Shown: positions 1 to 8,330, counted from the first letter of the stretch. The stretch: DNA of 64,000 nucleotides from JASGDN01 sp049840815 (GCA_049840815.1 JASGJI010000017.1:397944-461943), one strand, 5' to 3'. Notes: generated by a model not told the origin, from the sequence alone. A program made the numbers and translations.

Positions 1-199
1 CCAGGGCATCGTGGCGGGTGATCGACAGGATGTGATGGTCGAGCATCTGGGCCTTCAGGCGCTTCTCGAAGACCGCGTTCTCGATGATCTTGGCATCGAT
101 TGACAGCAGGGTGGACAGCTCCTGAACGGTAAAGGAATCCTGCGACAACAGGGTTTCCATCGGCTTGCTCCCGGTCTCGATCGGGTTCTCGTGGGACAT
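1..199 (-). CDS. Partial small HTH (MerR/excisionase-like) protein, cut by the window edge
   Basis: Only the first 66 residues are present. Translation starts at an ATG (197-199) preceded on the minus strand by a strong AGGAGG six bases upstream. After about 20 polar residues the chain reads FTVQELSTLLSIDAKIIENA and ends near a conserved-looking LSITRHDAL. This fits the compact excisionase/MerR-type helix-turn-helix (PF12728-like), where the first helix is 'TVxExAxxL' and the wing ends in a short strand plus 'xAL'. That family binds DNA, in phage excision or as a small regulator. No phage gene is visible beside it, so excisionase function is not supported; a chromosomal regulator is just as likely. 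Confidence 0.55.
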   Translation of the reverse strand, partial: MSHENPIETGSKPMETLLSQDSFTVQELSTLLSIDAKIIENAVFEKRLKAQMLDHHILSITRHDAL

Positions 200-288
200 G
201 ACGACCTCCTGGGTTCATCGTGACGGCATGGTTGCCCCGCTATTATCGCCCGATCCCCCCACTTCGTGCCGGGTACTGCCTCCCGGGC

Positions 289-429
289 AGGGCAATCGCA
301 TGCTCGGCGTTCGCGCCGTGCGAACGATGGGCTCGGATGACACCGCTCGTTCGGCAGCACCCGTGTGTGCCGCCTCGGAGCGGATGGCAAGAGCCGCATC
401 CGACCAGAAACCCAGCATGCGATTGCCCT
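289..429. repeat. 141-bp palindromic dispersed repeat with perfect 16-bp inverted ends
   Basis: The ends are a perfect 16-bp inverted repeat: agggcaatcgcatgct at 289-304 and its complement at 414-429. The interior (about 346-392) holds a module rich in GCACCC-TGTGTGCCGCC-CGGAG-GGATGGCA that recurs, inverted, at about 53535-53600. The left-end word GGGCA..CGCATGCTC also recurs at 53697-53716. It sits in the gap between the HTH gene and aspS and encodes nothing convincing. The shape suggests a MITE- or REP-like non-autonomous element. Confidence 0.7.
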
Positions 430-434
430 ACCAC

Positions 435-1796
435 TCAGGGCGTGAGGCGCTGCATGTCGCGAGGGAAGAGCGTCACCTCGCGCACGTTCGGCGTGCCGAC
501 CAGCAGCGCGATCATCCGCTCCACTCCAAGCGCGAAGCCACCGTGCGGAGGCATCCCATGCCGGAATGCCTCCAGGTAGCCGGCGAACGGCTCCGCATCC
601 AGGCCGCGATCCGTCAACGCGGTCAGGTAGTCGGGGTATTCGTGGAGACGCTGGCCGCCCGTCATGATCTCCTGCCCCCGGAAGAGGAGGTCGAAGCTGT
701 TCGACCACGCGGGGCGCGTCGGGTCGGGGTGCGTGTAGAACGGGCGCTTGCGCATCGGGTAGCCGGTGACGAAGAGCCAGTCGGAGCCGTGTGTCTCCTG
801 CGCCCAATCGCCCAGCCAGCGTTCGTGGGCCGGGGCGAGGTCCGGCTCCGCGCTCAGGTCCTCGCCGGTCGCCGTGCCGACCATCGCCAGTGCGTCCGTG
901 AAGTGGACCTGCGGGATGCTGCGCGGCACACCCGGCAGGGCATCCGTGAGGGCGTGCGCCTCCAATGCCCGCGTCTCCCCCGCGATGGAAGCCATCATCC
1001 CGCGCAGGACCTCCGTGACGACCGCCATGACGTCCTGATGGTTGCGGATGAAGCCCATCTCGGCGTCCAGCGAGAGGAACTGGCTGAGGTGACGGGTCGT
1101 GTCGTGCGGTTCGGCGCGGAAGGCGGGGGCGGTCTCGAAGACGCGCTCCAGCGCCCCGACCATGATCTGCTTGTAGAGTTGCGGGCTCTGCGCCAGATAG
1201 GCCGTGCTCCCGAAGTAGTCGACCGGGAAGACATTCGCGCCGCCTTCCGGCGCGGTTTCCAGCAGCTTCGGCGTGGCGATCTCGACAAAGCCCCGGTCGC
1301 CCAGCGTTTGCCGGAATCCGCGCACTGCGGCGGCGAGCAGGCGTTGCGACGCCACGCGCTTCGGATGCCGGAGGGTGACGGCGGCGTGATCGAGCAGCGT
1401 CGGCAGCTTCGCAGGAATCTCCGGCCGAAAGAGTTCCACCGGTGGTTCCTCGACCGATGTGCCAAGGATGGTGACGGCGGGATTATGCAGTTCGATCCCG
1501 TTCGGCGCTTGCGGCGCGGCGACGACCGTCGCTTCGATCGCGAGCACGCTCTCGTGCGGCAGGGCCTGGGTGATGGCGCGGAGATCCGCCGCCTCCACGA
1601 TGACCTGGGCGATGCCGGATGCGTCACGCAGGAGCAGGAAGTCGACCGCTTTCAGCAGCCGTTGGTGATGCAGCCAGCCGCAGATCAGCACCCGTTCGCC
1701 AACGCGATCGCCGAGCTCGCCGACGGAGGTGCGTAGGGGTGATGAGGCCACGGGCGGCAGGACGGAGAGAAGGGGAGAAGAGGGGGTAGAGGACAC
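435..1796 (-). CDS. aspS: Archaeal-type aspartyl-tRNA synthetase, probably non-discriminating (Asp/Asn)
   Basis: This 453-residue cytoplasmic enzyme charges tRNA with aspartate. The N-terminal OB-fold anticodon domain (about residues 20-120, with 'ERVLICGWLHHQR') is followed by a class II catalytic core. Motif 2 appears around FETAPAFRAEPHDTTRHLSQ and motif 3 as GFALGVERMIALL near the C-terminus. The length (about 430-450) and lack of a GAD insertion match the archaeal/eukaryotic AspRS type, which in many bacteria also makes Asp-tRNA(Asn) for GatCAB. I chose the GTG at 1794-1796 because CCGGAGGC lies just upstream; longer frames run into the leader terminator. The gene is preceded by a T-box leader. 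AsnRS is the nearest alternative, since the families are related. Confidence 0.88.
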   Translation of the reverse strand: MSSTPSSPLLSVLPPVASSPLRTSVGELGDRVGERVLICGWLHHQRLLKAVDFLLLRDASGIAQVIVEAADLRAITQALPHESVLAIEATVVAAPQAPNGIELHNPAVTILGTSVEEPPVELFRPEIPAKLPTLLDHAAVTLRHPKRVASQRLLAAAVRGFRQTLGDRGFVEIATPKLLETAPEGGANVFPVDYFGSTAYLAQSPQLYKQIMVGALERVFETAPAFRAEPHDTTRHLSQFLSLDAEMGFIRNHQDVMAVVTEVLRGMMASIAGETRALEAHALTDALPGVPRSIPQVHFTDALAMVGTATGEDLSAEPDLAPAHERWLGDWAQETHGSDWLFVTGYPMRKRPFYTHPDPTRPAWSNSFDLLFRGQEIMTGGQRLHEYPDYLTALTDRGLDAEPFAGYLEAFRHGMPPHGGFALGVERMIALLVGTPNVREVTLFPRDMQRLTP

Positions 1797-1811
1797 GGTG
1801 GTCGCCTCCGG

Positions 1812-1857
1812 AAAACAGCCAGACGCTCCCTCCGTCATGCGGACGAGGGGAGCGTCT
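1812..1857 (-). terminator. Rho-independent terminator inside the aspS T-box
   Basis: A perfect 10-bp stem (AGACGCTCCC/GGGAGCGTCT) encloses 17 bases and is followed on the minus strand by GGCTGTTTT. The loop contains the 3' half of the antiterminator, so the two folds exclude each other. Confidence 0.82.
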
Positions 1858-2075
1858 CGTGGTGCCACCGCAATTCGCCACCCTCGAGGGGGCGGCCTTC
1901 TGGGGCCGGGTAACGGGGGCAAGCCGTCCTGACCTGGGAGGTCGTCCGGGGTTCCAGGAACCGTGGGTGGACGCTCGTTCAGCCGGGCACTCGGGAGGGT
2001 CTTCGTGGGCTGGGGATCGTCACGCTCGCACCGTCCGTGACTCGCTCGGGATCGCTTCCAGATGCCCGCTACTTG
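1812..2075 (-). promoter_or_regulatory. T-box riboswitch leader of aspS
   Basis: Reading the minus strand, a stem with a GGTGCGAG distal loop (2041-2019) is followed by a CCGTTA-type region and then the T-box core TGCGGTGGCACCACGAGA (1872-1855). ACGAG (1860-1856) can pair with CTCGT (1847-1843) to form the antiterminator. The competing terminator is a perfect 10-bp stem (1821-1830 with 1848-1857) followed by GGCTGTTTT. The T-box family senses uncharged tRNA and promotes readthrough into a synthetase gene, which fits aspS downstream. I could not place the specifier codon (GAC or AAC expected) with confidence. The 5' limit is approximate. Confidence 0.85.
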
Positions 2076-2202
2076 GCTCCGTCAACGCGTTGGCGCAAGC
2101 GTACGTGGCGATCCGGTTTCGTGCAATGGTGATGTGGTCATGCGCGAGGTGCAGGTCAATTGGAAAGAAACTGAACGAAGGAAGGCGTATCTGGCGATGT
2201 GG

Positions 2203-2230
2203 TTGCGGATAACGCGAAATATGGTACGAT
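2203..2230 (+). promoter_or_regulatory. Probable sigma70-type promoter for the secreted protein at 2289
   Basis: TTGCGG at 2203-2208 and TACGAT at 2225-2230 are separated by 16 bases, in a locally A/T-richer stretch about 60 bases before the ATG. The assignment is from sequence likeness only. Confidence 0.5.
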
Positions 2231-2288
2231 GATAGTATGCACAGACAAGTAAATGGCGAGTCCGATCAGCATTTCGGAAGGGGGTCCC

Positions 2289-3089
2289 ATGGAACGACTC
2301 GCAGCAGGTTCATCCGGTCAAGGCCGTGTTTTCGCGCGGATTGCGTTAGCGTCCGTGATGGCAATCGTCGCGTTCTCGGGGGCATTCGCTCATACGACGG
2401 TATCGCGTGCGCAATCAACCCCTCCCTCGCAAGAGGCGATGATGGCATGCAGTCCGATGGGGTTTCACAACGTTCGCATCTCGTGGGGTGAGGTCGAGCG
2501 GGCGCTCGCCGCACCGGACGCCTCGGCGGAGGTTGCGGATGCGCTGACGGTGGAGATGCGGCAGGTCTATCGATCGGATGGATCGATGGATATGCATGCG
2601 CTTGAAGCACTCCTGACGCCGGAGCTTCGGGAGTCCGCTGGCGTCGATTGCTCGGGCATGGATGCACCGCCTCCGATGGCGGGGACGCCCGTTTCGGAGG
2701 ATCGGCAGGCGTACGTCGATCAGGTCCGGCAGATCGACGCGCGGACGGTCTCCGCGTTCATCGTGCTGCCGGGCATGATGTTCCAGCCAGCGCCGGGCGC
2801 GACCCCTGCGGCAGTCGGCGTGGTCGATGGCACGCCGTTGCCGGGTACTGAAATCGTCGACGCGGTCCAGTTCGCGATCTTCGTGCAGGAGGATGGCGAG
2901 TGGAAGATCTCCTATCTCTCGATGGGCATGGTGGTGTTCTCGGACGTGGCGCCGAAGGGTCAGGCCCCAAGCGATGGCTTCATCGGGAGCTGGGGGTATC
3001 CAGCGGCCGACCTGCGCGCGACCGGGATGCCCGACGTGCCGGAAGGGAGTGAGGTCGTCGCATCGCCGGTGGCAACACCTGCGAGCTGA
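2289..3089 (+). CDS. Secreted protein of unknown function with ASP-rich C-terminal tail
   Basis: A 266-residue protein starting at ATG 2289, which is preceded by GGAAGGGGG; an in-frame ATG at 2253 has no clear ribosome site. Residues about 14-40 form a hydrophobic signal segment (IALASVMAIVAFSGAFA) followed by an Ala-x-Ala-like region. The mature part is acidic, has Cys residues at CSPMG and VDCSGMD, and contains short proline/alanine linkers such as GATPAAVG. It ends in VVASPVATPAS, the same tail style as other exported proteins here. The family is not recognised. The layout (central globular part, predicted beta strands around FAIFVQEDGEWKISYLSM) suggests a small NTF2-like or DUF exported domain, which is inference. 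Confidence 0.75.
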   Translation: MERLAAGSSGQGRVFARIALASVMAIVAFSGAFAHTTVSRAQSTPPSQEAMMACSPMGFHNVRISWGEVERALAAPDASAEVADALTVEMRQVYRSDGSMDMHALEALLTPELRESAGVDCSGMDAPPPMAGTPVSEDRQAYVDQVRQIDARTVSAFIVLPGMMFQPAPGATPAAVGVVDGTPLPGTEIVDAVQFAIFVQEDGEWKISYLSMGMVVFSDVAPKGQAPSDGFIGSWGYPAADLRATGMPDVPEGSEVVASPVATPAS

Positions 3090-3099
3090 CCAATCATGG

Positions 3100-3136
3100 C
3101 GACGGGCGGACTTCCATGCAGGGAGTCCGCCCGTCG
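3100..3136. terminator. Bidirectional hairpin terminator between convergent genes
   Basis: A 13-bp perfect inverted repeat (3100-3112 with 3124-3136, arms CGACGGGCGGACT/AGTCCGCCCGTCG) with an 11-base loop lies between the secreted-protein stop (3089) and the SDR stop (3153). There is no long T-run on either side. Confidence 0.65.
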
Positions 3137-3152
3137 GCGTGTGGTGAAGCTG

Positions 3153-3923
3153 CTAGAAGTAGTTGACCGTGATCCCGCCGTCCACCACGAACTGGGTCCC
3201 CGTCATCCACGACGATTCGTCGGAGGCGAGGAAGATACCCGCCCAGACGATGTCCTCCGCCCGCCCGAAGCGGCCCATCGGGATGCGGTTGAGACGCTTC
3301 ATCTTCTCCTCCTCGTTCGGGAAGAGCGTCTCCAGCATGGGAGTCATGATCGGGCCGGGACAGATCGCGTTCGCGCGGATGCCCTCCCGCCCGTACTGCA
3401 CCGCCAGCGACTTCGTCAGCGCCAGCACGCCGCCCTTGCTCGCCGTGTAGGCGTCCTGTGGGATCGTGCAGCCCACCAGCGCCACGAACGACGCAATGTT
3501 CACGATCGAGCCGCCGCCGGCTGCCCGCAGCGCCGGGATGCCATGCTTCGTGACCAGGAAGATGCTCTTCAGGTTCACGTCCAGGATCGTGTCCCACAGG
3601 TCCGGCGCGGTCTGCTCGACCGAGGTGTCCGCCTCCGGCATGATCCCCGCGTTGTTGTAGAGCACGTTCACCTTGCCGAATCGCTCCACTCCGCCCGCGA
3701 TCATTGCCTGCACGTCGGCCTCGACCGTCACGTTGCCGACCACGGGCAGGATCGCATCACGCAGGCCCACATCCAGTCCGTCGAGCGTGGTCGTCAGGCC
3801 GTCCTCGTTGAGGTCGGCCGCGACGACCTTCGCGCCCTGCTCGGCGAACATCCGCGTCGCGACACGGCCCATGCCGCTCGCCGCGCCGGTCACCAACACC
3901 ACCTTGCCATCGAGACGTGCCAT
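3153..3923 (-). CDS. Short-chain dehydrogenase/reductase (SDR), classical type
   Basis: A 256-residue cytoplasmic NAD(P)-dependent oxidoreductase. The Rossmann motif TGAASGMG is at residues 12-19, VAADLNE at the end of beta-2 has an acidic residue that favours NAD, and the NNAG motif appears as YNNAGIM near residue 90. The catalytic Tyr and Lys are in DAYTASKGG (Y about 158), with an active-site Ser expected just before. The C-terminal SSWMTGTQFVVDGG is the usual SDR ending. This is the class annotated as glucose 1-dehydrogenase or 3-oxoacyl-ACP reductase; the substrate cannot be read from sequence. It is a single gene convergent with the upstream secreted protein. Confidence 0.93.
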   Translation of the reverse strand: MARLDGKVVLVTGAASGMGRVATRMFAEQGAKVVAADLNEDGLTTTLDGLDVGLRDAILPVVGNVTVEADVQAMIAGGVERFGKVNVLYNNAGIMPEADTSVEQTAPDLWDTILDVNLKSIFLVTKHGIPALRAAGGGSIVNIASFVALVGCTIPQDAYTASKGGVLALTKSLAVQYGREGIRANAICPGPIMTPMLETLFPNEEEKMKRLNRIPMGRFGRAEDIVWAGIFLASDESSWMTGTQFVVDGGITVNYF

Positions 3924-4015
3924 CGGGAGAACTCCTTGACGTCGGTTGCGTCGATCGCGAACACGAGGTTCGCCGCTGAGGGAAATGTGCGATTACGGAG
4001 ATACGGATACGCGTC

Positions 4016-4957
4016 TCAGGCGAGATCGCCGAGGATGAGATCGAGATAGGCTGAACGCGCGCTCGGCATCGGGCCGAGCGCCTCCGGCCACCAGTACGAC
4101 GCCAGCGACCATCCGAGGACGCCGTTCACGATGTCGCCCTCGTGTTCGCTGCCATAGCCGTGGTCGGCGCTACCCTCGTTCATCGTCGCGAAGGCGATCT
4201 GCGTGCCATCTGCGAAGCGCCAGATGCCCGTATCGGCCCGCATGCCGTCCATCATCCCCGATTTTGAGCCGATCCAGATCAGGGGATGCTCCTCGCCGTC
4301 GTCGCCGGTGTACTGATCGCGGCCGAGATAGCGCGATGCCTGGTTCAGGTAATGCTGGCGACCGAGCATCTGCCGCATTGTCTCGCTCGCCGCCGGGGAG
4401 ACCATGGTGCCGTCCGCGATCCGGGCCATCATCGCCATCAGGTCGAATGGGGACGACTCTGCCAGCGAGCGGTTGTCCTCGCCCGCCGTTTCCATCTGCG
4501 CGCGTTCCTCCGGCGAGTGGAGGACGAAGCTGGGGAAGCCCAACGCCGCCGTCGTCGCGTTGATCGCCGCGTACCCCCCGAGGTGGTCGAGCAGGAGGCG
4601 GGTCGCGGAGTTGTCGGAGACGATCACCATCAGCATCGCGAGGTCGTGCAGCGTGAAATCCCGCCCCACCGTCATGTCGCGGAGCACGCCGGAGCCGAGC
4701 CGCAGGGTCTCCGGCGTGAACGGCACCGTGTCGGTGAGCGCCATGTCGCCCGCCTCGATCCGGCGGAAGAGTGACAGGAGCACAGGCACTTTGTAGGTGC
4801 TGGCGGTGGGATAGGGTGCGTGGCCATCGACGAGGATCTCCTCGCCGGTGACGAGGTTGCGCGCGGCCAGCGCGAACGTGCCGGGGAACCACGCGCGGGC
4901 GGCGGCAATGCGCCGGTCGAGCACGTCGCGGTGGAGGGTGGGATCGGGAGGCGGCAT
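4016..4957 (-). CDS. Class A beta-lactamase-like serine hydrolase without a signal peptide
   Basis: A 313-residue protein (ATG at 4955-4957). The SxxK nucleophile motif is TASTYKVP, the SDN motif is VVSDNSATRLL and the third motif is KSG in IGSKSGMMDG rather than KTG. The order and spacing fit the Beta-lactamase2 family (PF13354). Two features are odd. No signal peptide is visible at the chosen start, and the longer frame adds only arginine-rich sequence. The omega-loop ExxLN motif that deacylates penicillins is also not recognisable (EERAQMETAGEDNRSL instead). It may be an intracellular esterase or amidase rather than a true penicillinase. It is divergent from the GlnA-family gene at 5095. 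Confidence 0.85.
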   Translation of the reverse strand: MPPPDPTLHRDVLDRRIAAARAWFPGTFALAARNLVTGEEILVDGHAPYPTASTYKVPVLLSLFRRIEAGDMALTDTVPFTPETLRLGSGVLRDMTVGRDFTLHDLAMLMVIVSDNSATRLLLDHLGGYAAINATTAALGFPSFVLHSPEERAQMETAGEDNRSLAESSPFDLMAMMARIADGTMVSPAASETMRQMLGRQHYLNQASRYLGRDQYTGDDGEEHPLIWIGSKSGMMDGMRADTGIWRFADGTQIAFATMNEGSADHGYGSEHEGDIVNGVLGWSLASYWWPEALGPMPSARSAYLDLILGDLA

Positions 4958-5094
4958 GCGGCTGGGTGATCCTTTGGTGCAGGCGGTCGAAGCGTTCTGG
5001 CGAGGATTGTAGCGCGGGAACCATTCGGGCAGGCATCCCGCTACAATGCGCGACAAGGAACCAGCGTCCACATATGCTGAAAGGATGTCTCCCC

Positions 5095-6507
5095 GTGACC
5101 GATCGCCTCCCTCGCCAGCACCTTCCGCGCGGCATCCTCTCGCTCGACGTGCTGGAAGAGCGCGTGCGTTCCGGCGAGATCGACACCGTCATCACCGCCG
5201 TCTGCGACATGCAGGGGCGGCTGGTCGGCAAGCGCGTGACGGGTGACTTTTTCATCCAGCACGCCCGCGCGCATGGCACGCATTTCTGCACCTATCTCCT
5301 TGGCACCGACATGGAGATGGCCACGCCGGATGGCTTCGCGGCGATGGACTGGGCCAGCGGCTACGGCGATTACCTGGCGCAACCCGACTGGCGAACATTG
5401 CGGCGCATTCCGTGGCTGGAGGGCACGGCGCTCGTCTTCTGTGATGCCATGGACGAATCGAGTGGCGAACCGGTCGACGTGCCCTTCTCGCCACGCACGA
5501 TCCTGAGACGGCAGGTGGAGCGACTGGAGGCGCTCGGGTTCGATCCGTTGATGGCGACCGAGCTGGAGTTCTACGTCCTCCGCGAGTCCTACGCCGAGGC
5601 GGCGCACAAGCACTTTGTCGATCTCGCCCCCGCCGGGCGCTACAACGAGGACTACCAGCTCCTGCAAGGGACGAAGCTGGAATCGCTCTACCGGAGGCTG
5701 CGCAACGAATTGAGCGCGGCGGGCGTGCCGATCGAGTTCTCCAAGGGGGAAGCCCACGCTGGCCAGCACGAGATCAACATCCACTACGCGGGCGCGCTGG
5801 AATCGGCGGACCGCGCGGCGCTGTTCAAGCACGGCGCGAAGGAAATCGCCTGGCAGGAGGGTCGCGCGATCACCTTCATGGCGAAGCCATATCAGGCGTG
5901 GACGGGTTCCAGCGGGCACATCCACCTCTCCCTCCGCGACCGCGAGACTGGCCAGAACGCCTTCCCCGCCACGGATGACCCCCGGAGCTGGGCGATGGCG
6001 GACACCATGCGCTGGTTTCTCGGGGGCCTGATCGCGGGATCGCGCGAACTGTCGCTCTTCGTCGCCTCCACCGTGAACGCCTACAAGCGGTTCGCGCTCG
6101 GGTCGTGGGCGCCGGTGCACCTTGCCTGGGGGCGGGACAACCGGACTTGCGCCTTCCGTGTGGTGGGCAGCGGGCAGGCCTTGCGGATCGAGAACCGCCT
6201 GCCGGGATCGGATGCGAATCCGTACCTGAGTTTCGCGGCGGTGCTGGCGGCGGGCATCCACGGCATCGAGCAGCAGATCGAGCCGCCGGACATGTTCGTG
6301 GGCAACGGCTACACCGCAACCGACCTGCCCCGTGTGCCGCATACGCTCTACCGCGCCATCGACGCGTGGGAGGCGAGCGACCTCGCGCGGGATGCGTTCG
6401 GCCCGGACGTTCACGCGCACTACCTGAACGCGGCCCGGGTGGAGCAGGACGCCTTCGATGCCGCCGTCACCGATTGGGAGCGTGAGCGCTACCTGGAGCG
6501 CGGCTGA
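5095..6507 (+). CDS. Glutamine synthetase family protein (type resembling gamma-glutamylpolyamine synthetase)
   Basis: A 470-residue ATP-dependent glutamate-amine ligase. The beta-grasp N-domain (about 30-130) contains TAVCDMQGRLVGKRV, the type seen in PuuA/GlnA4-like proteins. The catalytic domain shows the metal-binding ATELEFYVLR, then EAHAGQHEINIHY and SGHIHLSL (the GHxH strand). Arg-rich substrate residues are in AWGRDNRTCAFRVVG and IENRLPGSDANPYL. The GTG at 5095 was chosen for its AAAGGA; an upstream ATG at 5074 is possible. Several features differ from housekeeping GlnA: no Tyr adenylylation loop was recognised and there is no neighbouring PII or nitrogen gene. A polyamine or amine catabolic role is therefore more likely than ammonia assimilation. 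Confidence 0.88.
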   Translation: MTDRLPRQHLPRGILSLDVLEERVRSGEIDTVITAVCDMQGRLVGKRVTGDFFIQHARAHGTHFCTYLLGTDMEMATPDGFAAMDWASGYGDYLAQPDWRTLRRIPWLEGTALVFCDAMDESSGEPVDVPFSPRTILRRQVERLEALGFDPLMATELEFYVLRESYAEAAHKHFVDLAPAGRYNEDYQLLQGTKLESLYRRLRNELSAAGVPIEFSKGEAHAGQHEINIHYAGALESADRAALFKHGAKEIAWQEGRAITFMAKPYQAWTGSSGHIHLSLRDRETGQNAFPATDDPRSWAMADTMRWFLGGLIAGSRELSLFVASTVNAYKRFALGSWAPVHLAWGRDNRTCAFRVVGSGQALRIENRLPGSDANPYLSFAAVLAAGIHGIEQQIEPPDMFVGNGYTATDLPRVPHTLYRAIDAWEASDLARDAFGPDVHAHYLNAARVEQDAFDAAVTDWERERYLERG

Positions 6508-6651
6508 GTGTGCCCGTCCATCCTTACGTGGCATTGCCCACCATCGGCAGCCCACCGCCCGCACCTGTGAGGGGCTGTCCTCCATAGGACCGCATTTCTA
6601 GGGACCGAATCCCGTGTCGGTCCGGACCACTGAGTGTGCCCGATACCTGCC
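6508..6651. other. Short intergenic stretch with hairpin and 13-bp direct repeat
   Basis: The gap between the convergent GlnA-like gene and the ABC permease holds CTGAGTGTGCCCG twice, at 6504-6516 and 6630-6642. A hairpin GGACCGA/TCGGTCC (6602-6608 with 6617-6623) may serve as a terminator. No gene is seen. Confidence 0.5.
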
Positions 6652-7425
6652 TCAGCGGGTGAGGTCACGACGCTGCACAACGACCATCCCCGCAATCGTG
6701 GCGATGACCGTGACGATCAGGGAGGCGGCGATCGAGGGGAGCATCCCGGTTGTGCCTCGGTAGATGCCGGGATAGTCCGTCAGGCCGACCGGCGACCATC
6801 GCGCAATGGCTGGCCATGTCGTGAGGATCGACGAGAGGAGCACGGCGACGATTGCGATCGCGGTGGTTGTCCCGACGCTGCGCACGATGCCGGTGAGCAG
6901 GAAGGCCAGCGCACCGAACGCCAGCTGGTAGCAGGCACCCGCGATCCAGAGCCGCATCATCCCCGCGGGTGATGGCGCACCGATGAGCACGGTCGTTTCG
7001 TACCAGGCGGCGGCCATGCCGAGCGTAAACGCGGCGGTCATCGTGGCAAGGGCGATCGTCAGGCGGGGAACGAGCAGCGTCCAGATATCCTTGCGTCGCG
7101 TTCGGGAGAAAATCGCGAGCGAATACGACGCGTCGATCGCGCAGGCGGAGACCAGCATTGCCAGTCCGACCATCAGGCCGATCTGCATGGCGCTGCCCAG
7201 ATAGCCGACCATGCCATCGGCGGGGACAGGATCGGCAACGGTGACCTGCATCTGGTCGGTGTTCGCGGCCGAACCGATGATCTGCACCATGTAGCGCGCG
7301 AGGATCGGGTCTGCGAATCCGAAGAAGCAGTAGGTGAACAGGAGACCGATCAAGCGCCGCGTTCGCCAGATACGCAACAGTTCGATCCGCCAGAGCGTAC
7401 GCTCGTGTGGGCGCATGCCGGTCAT
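6652..7425 (-). CDS. ABC-2-type transporter permease
   Basis: A 257-residue integral membrane protein with about six hydrophobic segments. It begins with a basic cytoplasmic stretch (RTLWRIELLRIWRTRRLIG) typical of ABC-2 permeases. The segments include LLFTYCFFGFADPILARYM, GLMVGLAMLVSACAID, LTIALATMTAAFTLG, AIAIVAVLLSSIL and a final SLIVTVIATIAGMVVV. Its ATG overlaps the stop of the upstream ATPase gene (ATGA), indicating translational coupling. Together they should form an exporter of two permeases and two ATPases. The cargo is unknown. Confidence 0.88.
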   Translation of the reverse strand: MTGMRPHERTLWRIELLRIWRTRRLIGLLFTYCFFGFADPILARYMVQIIGSAANTDQMQVTVADPVPADGMVGYLGSAMQIGLMVGLAMLVSACAIDASYSLAIFSRTRRKDIWTLLVPRLTIALATMTAAFTLGMAAAWYETTVLIGAPSPAGMMRLWIAGACYQLAFGALAFLLTGIVRSVGTTTAIAIVAVLLSSILTTWPAIARWSPVGLTDYPGIYRGTTGMLPSIAASLIVTVIATIAGMVVVQRRDLTR

Positions 7426-8330
7426 CGGGCCGGCTCCCCGCTCACGATGGCAGCAAACGCTTCATCAAGGTCGGGCCGGTCCAGCGTCATCTCGACGATG
7501 GGGATGCCGCTCGCCACGAGGAGGGCGGGCAGTTCCCGCTCGCCCTCATCCATCGACCTCATGGCGACGATCAGCTCATCCGGCGACGATGCGGTCACCC
7601 CGGAGACGGCAGGCGCCACCGCGAGCGTCGCGGTGAGGTCGTTTGCACGGTTCCGCGTCCGCACGCGCCAGACCGGGCGTTCCTGTCGACTCAGGAGTTC
7701 CGCGAGTGTGCCCTGGTAGACCACGCGCCCCTTGACCAGAATGATGACGACGTCGGCGATCTTCTCCACGTCGGCGAGGGAGTGACTGGAGAGCACGACC
7801 CCCCGTTCCTGGCCAAGGTCGCGGAGCAGCGCGAGTACCTCCAGCCGGCCGAGGGGATCGAGCGCGCTGGTCGGCTCATCGAGGATCATCAGACGGGGAT
7901 CGGTGACAAGGGTCGCTGCGATGCCGAGCCGCTGGGTCATCCCGCGGGAGAAGCCGCCCACGCGCCGGGTTGCCGCGTCATCGAGTCCGCAGCGGGCGAG
8001 CAGGTCCGCATTCGTCTGGCGGGAGCGGCGGCGGGCGAGCGATGCCGATTGGTTCAGCACCTCGGAGGCGGTAAGCCATCGCTCGAAGGCGGGCGTATCC
8101 GGGCAGTAGGCGACATCACCGATGGCTGGCGCGATGGAGATGTTGCCGGAATCGGGGCGCACCAGCCCAGTCACGACGGTGAAGAGGGTCGTCTTGCCCG
8201 CGCCGTTCGGCCCGATGATGGCGGTGACGCCGCGATCCGGGATCGTCAGCGAAGCCCCGAGGAGCCCCGTCCCGCCATAGTCCTTGACCAGATCCGTGAC
8301 GGCGATCGCCTCCGCCGTCGATGCCATCAT
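7422..8330 (-). CDS. ABC transporter ATP-binding protein
   Basis: A 302-residue cytoplasmic ATPase. Walker A is GPNGAGKTT, the Q-loop region follows, the signature is FSRGMTQRLG, Walker B is PRLMILDEPTSALDP, and the switch His is in VVLSSHSLADVEKIAD. The C-terminal 80 residues form the short extra domain common in ABC-2 exporters. The ATG at 8328-8330 overlaps the stop of the PLDc_N-like gene (ATGA) and has AGGAAGG close upstream. It is the third gene of a four-gene operon with 6652-7425. Confidence 0.93.
   Translation of the reverse strand: MMASTAEAIAVTDLVKDYGGTGLLGASLTIPDRGVTAIIGPNGAGKTTLFTVVTGLVRPDSGNISIAPAIGDVAYCPDTPAFERWLTASEVLNQSASLARRRSRQTNADLLARCGLDDAATRRVGGFSRGMTQRLGIAATLVTDPRLMILDEPTSALDPLGRLEVLALLRDLGQERGVVLSSHSLADVEKIADVVIILVKGRVVYQGTLAELLSRQERPVWRVRTRNRANDLTATLAVAPAVSGVTASSPDELIVAMRSMDEGERELPALLVASGIPIVEMTLDRPDLDEAFAAIVSGEPAR

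Noticed and set aside
1..199. Prophage or integrated element from the excisionase-like HTH and RusA
   Set aside because: No integrase, capsid, terminase or attachment-site repeat was seen, and the two genes are 35 kb apart.
165..1736. A 523-codon plus-strand open frame
   Set aside because: It is the antisense shadow of aspS; its translation is Arg/Ala-rich with no domain, and aspS has clear class II motifs on the other strand.
1797..1922. Longer AspRS start through the leader
   Set aside because: It would translate the T-box terminator; GTG at 1796 has a ribosome site and family-like length.
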